This document shows, in pieces, positions 1-5,382 of a stretch of 7,486 bases of DNA (the stretch's first letter is position 1; each line of letters starts with the position of its first letter). This DNA comes from an uncultured Campylobacter sp. Lineage in GTDB: Bacteria; Campylobacterota; Campylobacteria; Campylobacterales; Campylobacteraceae. The position numbers and the translations under genes are program-made. Location: assembly GCA_938036585.1 (NCBI GenBank), contig CALHQN010000137.1, forward strand, positions 1-7,486, given 5' to 3'. The notes below the pieces were generated by a model that searched no databases, was not told where the DNA came from, and saw nothing but the letters and a program-made list of their open reading frames with translations.

Positions 1-1
1 A

Positions 2-49
2 TTTGACGCGTGGGTGGTGCCTGAGGATATGATTGCGCCGAAGGAATAA
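2..49 (+). CDS. 3' end of an unidentified gene (partial)
   Basis: The first bases read as an open frame giving the 15-residue C-terminus FDAWVVPEDMIAPKE followed by a TAA stop. The peptide has ordinary protein composition (Trp, Val-Val-Pro, acidic cluster), and the strand agrees with the next plus-strand gene. The start and nearly all of the protein lie outside the window. The piece is too short to assign a family, and a chance open frame of this length cannot be excluded. No clear terminator follows: the nearest strong hairpin is about 190 bases downstream. Confidence 0.5.
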   Translation, partial: FDAWVVPEDMIAPKE

Positions 50-70
50 ATTTGGCGCTTTGCCTTTGAG

Positions 71-146
71 CTCGGCAGAATTTGCACGTTTCGGTAAAAT
101 TTGATCGCTTCGATAAATTTTGATTGTTTCGGCGAAATTTGATTGT
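71..146. repeat. Four degenerate 19-base tandem repeats
   Basis: Consecutive 19-base units begin at 71, 90, 109 and 128. The shared pattern is TTCGG, two variable bases, AAATTTGAT, then a short variable tail; the unit at 128 reads TTCGGCGAAATTTGATTGT. Units 90, 109 and 128 are the most alike and unit 71 is more diverged. A fifth unit at 147 is barely recognisable. Nineteen is not a multiple of three, so the array does not encode a simple peptide repeat. Confidence 0.6.
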
Positions 147-173
147 TCTGCGTGACGTGCTCGCCTTGAGCGA

Positions 174-240
174 TTTCGCAGAGCTTGTCTTGCACGGTTT
201 TGCCGAGTTTGCTTTAAAGCGATTTCGCCGAGCTTTCTTT
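174..240. repeat. Three degenerate repeats of about 24 bases
   Basis: Related 18-base cores begin at 174 (TTTCGCAGAGCTTGTCTT), 198 (TTTTGCCGAGTTTGCTTT) and 223 (TTTCGCCGAGCTTTCTTT), spaced 24 and 25 bases apart. The first and third are also preceded by the same AGCGA. The block lies just downstream of the 19-base array but is a different sequence family. Confidence 0.5.
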
Positions 241-242
241 AA

Positions 243-275
243 AATCCGTAAATTTGAGAGCGAAATTTGCGGATT
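243..275. terminator. Long hairpin, possible terminator
   Basis: The arms 243-255 and 263-275 pair over 13 positions with one G-T wobble, around a 7-base loop. The arm pattern is AATCCG then TAAATTT, answered by AAATTTG then CGGATT. Neither side is followed by a convincing T-run, so it may be a weak bidirectional terminator or simply a structured repeat. It is about 190 bases past the end of the partial gene at 2-49. Confidence 0.3.
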
Positions 276-478
276 AAATTTGCTTCGATAATGCAGCTTT
301 TGTGGTTCGCAAAATGGCGAGATTACCGAGGCTAAAGCCGCCTTTTGTCTTTAAATTTCTATCCGTCATTTCATGCCCCGCCAAACGCGTATAAAAACCG
401 CCGCTAAGATAAAATTTTAAATGCTTCGTAAGCGCCCAAAGGATAAAATGCGCCAAAATTTTACAAAACGGGGATTTC

Positions 479-1138
479 ATGAGAGATTACGATAAAGAGC
501 GGGCGGACAAACCATTGATCGTCGAGAATAATTGGTTTTTACGCGCTGAAATTACCGGTATGATTTCATGCATTATATTTTTTGTCCTAGCCCTACTAAT
601 TTTGGTCTATTCCTCTCCGGAAGATGCTATGAGGGAGTTTTCTAGAAGGACTGGGATAACGATAGCATGTTCTGGAATTTTATATGTTATTTTCGGTCAT
701 TTGAAATTTTTACGCTCTTTAACTAAAAATAAAACTTACAGTAAAATTTATGTTGATCGCATAGAATATGAATTTATCGACTATCAGGGCAACAAAGATC
801 TGCTAACCGTGCCGTTATCCGGGAGCGAAATAATTACACATGCCTATATTCCGATTTTTGGAACTTTTCATCCAGAAAATCGCGACTCCGTAGATAAGAT
901 GTTCTACCCGTTAAATTTTATTCTAAATTCCATTAGAAGCCTGATTTTTTATACCCTTTCTCTTTTTAAAATACGGAAATATCTAATATTCAGATTTGAC
1001 GACTTATTTATCTGCGTAGAAAGCAATCCGTCTATCAACGAGAGATTTAAAAGTGCGGGATTTAATAAAGGTACTTTAGTATGCAGCTTAATTAGCCATA
1101 ATACAAAAATTTTTGATAAGGAGATTGAGGATGCCTGA
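479..1138 (+). CDS. Unrecognised membrane protein, 219 aa
   Basis: I do not recognise this protein with confidence. It starts with a charged cytoplasmic-looking segment (about residues 1-22), followed by two predicted membrane helices near residues 26-44 and 59-77 joined by a short polar loop. A soluble part follows (about 80-130) whose alternating hydrophobic strand pattern recalls PH-like domains that follow two helices in small bacterial membrane proteins such as the STM3941 type; this is a weak resemblance. A third hydrophobic stretch lies near 143-163. The ATG at 479 has only a weak GGGGA ribosome binding site 4 bases upstream. The gene is visibly richer in A/T-ending codons than the torA operon, suggesting a different history. 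It is followed, with an 8-base overlap, by a 23-codon ORF. This pairing could be part of an effector/immunity-type locus, but nothing in the sequence proves that. Confidence 0.72.
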   Translation: MRDYDKERADKPLIVENNWFLRAEITGMISCIIFFVLALLILVYSSPEDAMREFSRRTGITIACSGILYVIFGHLKFLRSLTKNKTYSKIYVDRIEYEFIDYQGNKDLLTVPLSGSEIITHAYIPIFGTFHPENRDSVDKMFYPLNFILNSIRSLIFYTLSLFKIRKYLIFRFDDLFICVESNPSINERFKSAGFNKGTLVCSLISHNTKIFDKEIEDA

Positions 1139-1202
1139 GAACAATGCAACGCGACACGAAATTTCTGATGAAGCAAAAGCCGCTATTTCAATGGCAAAGT
1201 AG
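1131..1202 (+). CDS. 23-aa overlapping small ORF, possible gene remnant
   Basis: The ATG at 1131 is preceded by a textbook AAGGAG (1119-1124) six bases upstream, a better site than that of the gene it overlaps. The frame overlaps the end of the 219-aa gene by 8 bases, an arrangement typical of translational coupling. The product is MPENNATRHEISDEAKAAIS followed by MAK, hydrophilic and helix-prone, with no signal or membrane segment. It stops at a TAG. Downstream bases up to 1240 do not continue the same style of coding in any frame, so if a larger gene once existed here its remainder has been lost. It could be a genuine microprotein or the 5' stump of a deleted gene; the ribosome binding site is the main support. 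Confidence 0.4.
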   Translation: MPENNATRHEISDEAKAAISMAK

Positions 1203-1242
1203 TAACCGTTAGTAGATTGTTTCTATGCACTGAAGAGAAATT

Positions 1243-1260
1243 AGGGCGCCGTAGCGCCCT
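1243..1260 (-). terminator. Intrinsic terminator of the torA operon
   Basis: A perfect 7-bp GC-rich stem (AGGGCGC / GCGCCCT) with a 4-base loop lies 4 bases beyond the TAA of torA (1267-1265). On the minus strand it is followed by AATTTCTCTT, a moderately T-rich tail. It also lies 40 bases beyond the small plus-strand ORF and may act in both directions between these convergent units, though the plus-strand tail is not T-rich. Confidence 0.7.
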
Positions 1261-1264
1261 ATCC

Positions 1265-3781
1265 TTACTTCGCCCCTTTAGGCGGCATAAACGCGGTTAG
1301 CTTGATATCCTCGCCCGCCTTGTGTTTATAAAGCTCGATATCCACCAGCGCCGTGTGGGAGATGTTGCCGTTGGCAAGCTCGCTCGTAGGCAGGTCGATC
1401 GTAAGCACGTTCGGATTTCCATTTTTGCAAAGACCCTCGGCATTAGGATCGTACCACGCACCTTCGAAGATCTGCACCACGCCGCGCATTATGTCGCCGC
1501 TTACGTTGGCTCCCGCCAAAATTTCTCCGCGAGCGTTATAAACGCGCACCAGATCGCCCTGCTTGATGCCGAGCTCCTTAGCGTCCTCGGTATTTATTAG
1601 CACCGGCTCGCGATCCGCGACGGCGTATCTCTTGCGATTTGAGGTGTTGCTCTGCTGTGAATGCAAGCGATCAAGCGGATGCAGACTAAGCAGGTGAAAT
1701 TTCGCAGGCTTATCCTTCATCCCGAGCCACTCGACGGGCTCAAACCACATCGGATGCGCGCCGCAGTCTTTGTAGTTCATCGCAGCAATCGTATCGGAGT
1801 AAATTTCAATCAGCCCGCTAGGCGTTCCCAAAGCCTCCAAAACGGGATCGTTTCTAAAATCCTCAAACGTCACGTAGGCGGCATTCTCTGGCGTCTCGTA
1901 AAATTCCGTCGGCTCGTTTTTCTCCCACCACTGCTCAAAGCTCGGCATCTGCATGCCTAAAGCGGTGTTTGCATTCACGGCGCTTGCCGCCCCTTCGTAA
2001 AATTCTTTGATCCAGTCCATCTCCGTTTTGCCGCCGTCTGTATAAACCTCGGCAAGCCCGTCTGCGTAAGCCTTGCAAAGGTCGGTGAAAATTTGATAAT
2101 CGTCCTTCGCGCCGTGCTGCTTGGCGACAACCTGCTTCATCGGGATGATATGCATATTGGAGTAGTCTCCGCTCATCGTGATGTCGTTGCGCTCATACTC
2201 CGTCGTGGTCGGGAACACGATGTCCGCCATCTTCGCAGTCGGCGTCCAGTAAATTTCATTTACTACGATGGTGCGCGGCTTGCGCCAAGCTTTGATGTTG
2301 GTGTTGGTGTCTTGATGGTGCACGATCGGATTTCCGCCGACCCAGTAGATAAAGTCGATCTGCGGATAGGTGATCTTTTCGCCGTTTGCGTCGATCGTCT
2401 TGCCAGGATTTAGCAGCGCGTCCGCGATGCGAGCTAGAGGGAAAGCAACCTTCGCCGTATTTACCAGCCACGCTTGAGTGGCTTCATCGCCTTGCTTCTG
2501 ATCCTGCGCAAGCCCTAAAAATTTGCCGTCCTTAACGATGCCGACGCTTGCCGCGTTCATTCCGCCGATCACGCCGCCCGCGCAGGTAGGCGCGCCGCCG
2601 TTAGCGTAGTGGTAGCTAAAGCCGAACCCTCCTCCGGCAAGTCCGATCTGCCCCAGCATCGCGCATAGAGTTACGATCGTCCAGTGTGCCTGCTCGCCGT
2701 GATGAGCGCGCTGGATACCCCAGCCGGCCATTATCATCGTGCGATTTTCGTAAAATTTTATCGCAAGCTCTTTGATCACGTCCGCGCTAATGCCGCAAAT
2801 TTCGCTAGCCCACTCCGGCGTCTTAGCTACGCCGTCGCTCTGCCCCGTGAGGTACGGCACAAATTTTTCAAAGCCCACGGTGTAGTTTTGTAAAAATTCC
2901 TTATCGTACTTGCCCTGCGAGTATAGGTGCTGCGCCATGCCTAACATCATCGCTACGTCGGTGTTAGGGCGAGGGGCGATCCATTTCGCCTTACCCTCGA
3001 AATACTTGCCGCTTACGGTTTTGATCGGATCGATGATGATGATCTCTTTGTCGCTATTTTTTAGCTGCTCGAAATACTTAAATCCCTGCTCGTCCGAGCT
3101 CGTCCACGCTACGCGAAGCGTAGAAATTGGATTTAGCCCCCAAAAGACCACGACTTTGGAATTTTCAAGTACCACGGGCCACGAGGTTTGCTGCTCATAG
3201 ACCTGGTTTGAACCCGTTACGTGCGGCATGATGACCTGTGCCGCGCCCGTAGAGTAATCGCCCGTGACGCCCGTAAAGCCGCCGGTTAAGTTCATAAATC
3301 TATGAAGCAGCGTCCTTGAGACATGCACGTTGCCCGTACTTTGCCAGCCATAGCTGCCGGCAAACACCGAGTCCGCGCCCTTTTGCTCGCGCGTCTTTTT
3401 AAGCTCGCGTGCGACGAGTTTGATCGCATCTTCATATTTTACCTCGACCCATTCGTCGAGTCCGCGAAGCTCGGGCTTAGGATTATCGGGATCGGCGAGG
3501 TATGATTTTCGCACCATCGGCGCCTTGATACGCGTGTTATAAACGAGATCCGCCATCGTATTTTGAAGAGTATTTGGAATTTTAGAGGTGATCTTCCACG
3601 GCGCGGATTTTACGATCTTGCCGTTTTTGACGCTCGCTTTTAAAATTCCCCATCGCGCTGCGGTTAAAATTTCGCCGTTTTTCTTAAGCGCGGTGAGTTT
3701 GTCCGCCGCGAGCATTGAGCTTGGAATGAGCGGAAGCGCCGAAACCGCCGCGCCGAGCTTTAAAAAATTTCGTCTTTTCAT
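1265..3781 (-). CDS. torA: TMAO/DMSO reductase, TorA/DorA-family molybdoenzyme
   Basis: This is the periplasmic catalytic subunit reducing trimethylamine N-oxide and/or dimethyl sulfoxide as terminal acceptors in anaerobic respiration, using a bis-pyranopterin guanine dinucleotide molybdenum cofactor. The protein begins with a Tat signal (RRNFLK at residues 3-8, hydrophobic stretch to about 25). There is no N-terminal four-cysteine Fe-S motif, as expected for this single-cofactor branch. The molybdenum-ligand motif GDYSTGAAQ is at 174-182 with Ser177 as the predicted ligand, followed by the conserved YEQQTSWP (195-202). At the active site SYGW (143-146) has both Tyr144 and the Trp. The cofactor-binding C-terminal domain includes GTPSGLIEIYS, EGAWYDP and GNPNVLTID. 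Length 838 fits the family (E. coli TorA 848). The start overlaps the cytochrome stop by ATGA and has AAAGGAG six bases upstream. C. jejuni Cj0264c is the likely orthologue. The TMAO versus DMSO preference is not proven. Confidence 0.95.
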   Translation of the reverse strand: MKRRNFLKLGAAVSALPLIPSSMLAADKLTALKKNGEILTAARWGILKASVKNGKIVKSAPWKITSKIPNTLQNTMADLVYNTRIKAPMVRKSYLADPDNPKPELRGLDEWVEVKYEDAIKLVARELKKTREQKGADSVFAGSYGWQSTGNVHVSRTLLHRFMNLTGGFTGVTGDYSTGAAQVIMPHVTGSNQVYEQQTSWPVVLENSKVVVFWGLNPISTLRVAWTSSDEQGFKYFEQLKNSDKEIIIIDPIKTVSGKYFEGKAKWIAPRPNTDVAMMLGMAQHLYSQGKYDKEFLQNYTVGFEKFVPYLTGQSDGVAKTPEWASEICGISADVIKELAIKFYENRTMIMAGWGIQRAHHGEQAHWTIVTLCAMLGQIGLAGGGFGFSYHYANGGAPTCAGGVIGGMNAASVGIVKDGKFLGLAQDQKQGDEATQAWLVNTAKVAFPLARIADALLNPGKTIDANGEKITYPQIDFIYWVGGNPIVHHQDTNTNIKAWRKPRTIVVNEIYWTPTAKMADIVFPTTTEYERNDITMSGDYSNMHIIPMKQVVAKQHGAKDDYQIFTDLCKAYADGLAEVYTDGGKTEMDWIKEFYEGAASAVNANTALGMQMPSFEQWWEKNEPTEFYETPENAAYVTFEDFRNDPVLEALGTPSGLIEIYSDTIAAMNYKDCGAHPMWFEPVEWLGMKDKPAKFHLLSLHPLDRLHSQQSNTSNRKRYAVADREPVLINTEDAKELGIKQGDLVRVYNARGEILAGANVSGDIMRGVVQIFEGAWYDPNAEGLCKNGNPNVLTIDLPTSELANGNISHTALVDIELYKHKAGEDIKLTAFMPPKGAK

Positions 3782-4386
3782 TTCGTCTCCTTTAAATTGA
3801 CATCTTTAGAGTGCTTTTGTAAATATTGCACCACCACCCAGCTCTCGTCCTCGCTAATAGGCGTACGCGAGAGCATCGATTTAATGTAGCCGGGCCATTT
3901 GTTTGCCTCGTAGCTTGCGGGCTGATGCAAGGCATGGCAGACGCTACACGAGGTTTCGAATTTTTCTTTGGCTTCGGCGAAAATTTTATCCACGTCGCCG
4001 CTTAGCGCGCCCTCGTCGGTGTAGGCGGTTATTTTAACCTTATTAAAGCCGTCCTCTTCGCCCAAGCTCTCGCTTTGAAATTTAGCCTGCTTCGAAAACG
4101 CCACCGCGATTATGCGCGCTTTAGGCGTGAAATAAATAACATTGGGCGCCTTTGGATTTTGATAGCCGGTAAGCGAAAATTTCACCACTCCGTCCTTGAC
4201 CTCCAAAACCTCTATGGCATTCGTAGGCAGCAGCCTGCCGTCCTTGTGCGACAAATCGCCGCTTACGCTTACCTGCTTTAACACCGTGCCGTAAAGCGTC
4301 TCGCCCGCCTTGACCTCGGCGTTTGCACAGCTTGCGATCACAGCCGCAAGGGCCGCCGCAGCCGCAATAGAATTTAAAAACTTCAT
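3778..4386 (-). CDS. Monohaem cytochrome c, TorA electron donor (Cj0265c-like)
   Basis: This exported single-haem cytochrome c is predicted to hand electrons to the molybdoenzyme encoded immediately after it; in C. jejuni the equivalent pair is Cj0265c-Cj0264c. It has a signal peptide over residues 1-23. The single haem-attachment motif CSVCH is at 147-151 (Cys147, Cys150, His151), and Met171 is a candidate sixth ligand. The first about 130 residues form a haem-free beta-rich domain, and the whole resembles the C-terminal monohaem part of E. coli TorC without its multihaem quinol-oxidising part. The signal ends IASCANA, so it could be cut after Ala23 by signal peptidase I, or Cys20 could be a lipobox cysteine. 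The ATG has AAGGAT upstream (minus strand, near 4392-4397). The stop overlaps the torA start by 4 bases, implying coupled translation. The gene lies 20 bases after the DsbI-like gene. Confidence 0.9.
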   Translation of the reverse strand: MKFLNSIAAAAALAAVIASCANAEVKAGETLYGTVLKQVSVSGDLSHKDGRLLPTNAIEVLEVKDGVVKFSLTGYQNPKAPNVIYFTPKARIIAVAFSKQAKFQSESLGEEDGFNKVKITAYTDEGALSGDVDKIFAEAKEKFETSCSVCHALHQPASYEANKWPGYIKSMLSRTPISEDESWVVVQYLQKHSKDVNLKETK

Positions 4387-4406
4387 GCTTATCCTTTCTT
4401 AAAATT

Positions 4407-5006
4407 TTAAAAACTTCTCGTAAATCTACCGTATAAAAAGCTCGCAAACATCACGACCAAAACGGCCGCGAATGCTGCAAACGCTACTTGCGCGCACTGC
4501 GCCGCGTCTGCAAATTTAATGCTCGGCACCAGATAAAATCCCTCGCCGTAAAATCCGCTAAAAAAGTTCTGCACATCGCTAAGCGCGGTGCCTGCGGGAA
4601 AGGACGGAGTGCCCGTGCAGCTTGCGGGGCGAAATAGCTCCGGCAGCAGGCTATCAAGCGGCGCCGCAAAAGGGAAAGCGGGTGCTGAGAGGCAATTTGC
4701 CGCATCTGCGGCGGTGTGCGGCGCGGAGCTTTGTAAATAGCCGTATATCGCGCCTGCAAAGCCAAGCAGGTAAGCAACGAGCCTTGTTATGAAGCCAAAC
4801 GGCAGCAGCAAGCCTATAAGCGCGCCCACGCCCGCTACGGTAAAGCCCAGACGCACGAGGGTGCTCATCTGCGTAGGCGACATAAAAAGGCAGCGCTGAA
4901 AGAAAAAATACGATGCCGCAAGATACCCCGCGCTTATCACAAAGAGCCAAAACCACGGCGTGGCAGTATTTTGCCACGCGTAAATCTTTAAGATCAATCT
5001 ATTCAA
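4407..5006 (-). CDS. DsbI/DsbB-family membrane protein lacking the CXXC pair
   Basis: This 199-aa inner-membrane protein has four predicted helices (about 18-36, 49-68, 72-90, 172-193) and a long periplasmic loop (about 92-170). It matches the thiol oxidase DsbI along its whole length: FFFQ...LFM near 34-42, CLSAPAFPF (105-113), PLDSLLPELFRP (116-127), the second loop cysteine (130), PAGTALSDVQNFF (137-149) and GFYLVP (156-161). DsbI has PCEQC at the end of helix 1; here it is PTQMS (44-48), so both cysteines are replaced (Thr45, Ser48). Arg52, at the position of the DsbB residue that contacts quinone, is kept, as are loop cysteines Cys105 and Cys130. Two further cysteines are Cys39 and Cys171. 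The start is TTG at 5006-5004 with GGAGGAG a few bases upstream; no ATG fits better. It is the first gene of the operon, 20 bases before the cytochrome. Family assignment is firm; function is unknown. Confidence 0.85.
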   Translation of the reverse strand: MNRLILKIYAWQNTATPWFWLFVISAGYLAASYFFFQRCLFMSPTQMSTLVRLGFTVAGVGALIGLLLPFGFITRLVAYLLGFAGAIYGYLQSSAPHTAADAANCLSAPAFPFAAPLDSLLPELFRPASCTGTPSFPAGTALSDVQNFFSGFYGEGFYLVPSIKFADAAQCAQVAFAAFAAVLVVMFASFLYGRFTRSF

Positions 5007-5026
5007 GATCTCCTCCGTCTTATAAA

Positions 5027-5038
5027 ATTCTTAAGAAT
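5027..5038. promoter_or_regulatory. Palindrome ATTCTTAAGAAT, candidate operator 1
   Basis: A perfect 12-bp palindrome lies in the leader of the torA operon, between the extended -10 (5073-5081) and the ribosome binding site (about 5011-5017). It shares the core TCTTAAGA with a second palindrome centred 19 bp away. Two matched dyads nearly two helical turns apart fit a tandem operator for a dimeric regulator; the regulator is unknown. Confidence 0.45.
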
Positions 5039-5045
5039 ACTTTTT

Positions 5046-5057
5046 AATCTTAAGATT
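5046..5057. promoter_or_regulatory. Palindrome AATCTTAAGATT, candidate operator 2
   Basis: A second perfect 12-bp palindrome, differing from the first only by swapping the outer A/T pairs. It is about 15 bases downstream of the predicted -10, at or just after the predicted transcription start, where a bound protein could block initiation or escape. Confidence 0.45.
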
Positions 5058-5072
5058 TAAATTTATGAGGGA

Positions 5073-5081
5073 ATTATAGCA
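5073..5081 (-). promoter_or_regulatory. Extended -10 promoter of the dsbI-like/cyt c/torA operon
   Basis: The minus strand reads TGCTATAAT (5081-5073), a perfect TATAAT preceded by an extended TGN. The upstream DNA is T-rich, as in Campylobacter sigma-70 promoters, which usually lack a recognisable -35. The predicted start is near 5066, giving a leader of about 60 bases before the TTG start codon. This is the only strong candidate upstream of the three minus-strand genes. Confidence 0.75.
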
Positions 5082-5325
5082 ATAAAAGATAAAAATTCGA
5101 GTCTGTATTGCCCTAAATATCGGAGTTTTATAAGCTTTAAGCTTAACGTATAAAATTTCAATTTTAAAATTTGACGCTCCTTGCGTGGCGGCGGAAAGTT
5201 TTTGAGATATGAAATTAAAACGGTAGATTTTATAAAATTTAATCTTCATTCGGGTCTATTTTGATAAAAATATATCGATTTCAAAACTCCGTAGCTCCAG
5301 CACCCAATAAATATTATGAAGATGA

Positions 5326-5331
5326 TATAAT
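5326..5331 (+). promoter_or_regulatory. Extended -10 promoter of the 144-aa gene
   Basis: TATAAT at 5326-5331 is preceded by TGA (5323-5325), making an extended -10. It lies 52 bases before the GTG start of the gene at 5383. A second TATAAT at 5359-5364 is too close to the ribosome binding site to be the main promoter. Confidence 0.6.
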
Positions 5332-5382
5332 GAGCCGAAATTTTGAATAATACCACTTTATAATTTAAGGACGAGGTGCCGT

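Larger units (their letters stand above)
50..478. other. Non-coding interval with degenerate tandem repeats
   Basis: No convincing gene is seen in these 429 bases. The interval contains four 19-base degenerate tandem units (71-146), three units of about 24 bases (174-240) and a long hairpin (243-275), listed separately. An open frame on the minus strand (480-274) has no ribosome binding site, and its start codon overlaps the start of the plus-strand gene at 479, so it is not called. No clear -10 box for the gene at 479 was found. TAAAAT-like words occur near 409 and 443 but are weak in such AT-rich DNA. Confidence 0.6.

Noticed and set aside
71..240. CRISPR array
   Set aside because: Although tandem repeats are present, there are no unique spacers between conserved repeats and the units are degenerate, so it is not CRISPR.
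274..480. Minus-strand open frame of 68 codons
   Set aside because: It has no ribosome binding site, its start overlaps the start of the plus-strand gene at 479, and its end lies in the repeat-rich leader hairpin; it is probably chance.
1322..3800. Several plus-strand open frames of 60-106 codons inside torA
   Set aside because: They lie antisense to a clearly conserved 838-codon gene and have Arg/His-rich composition typical of antisense shadows of GC-rich codons.
5031..5249. Minus-strand open frame of 72 codons upstream of the DsbI-like gene
   Set aside because: It lies in very AT-rich intergenic DNA, spans the predicted promoter and both palindromes, and has low-complexity Lys/Phe/Ile/Tyr composition.
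5359..5364. Second TATAAT upstream of the 144-aa gene as its promoter
   Set aside because: Transcription from it would begin within the ribosome binding site; the extended -10 at 5323-5331 is better placed.
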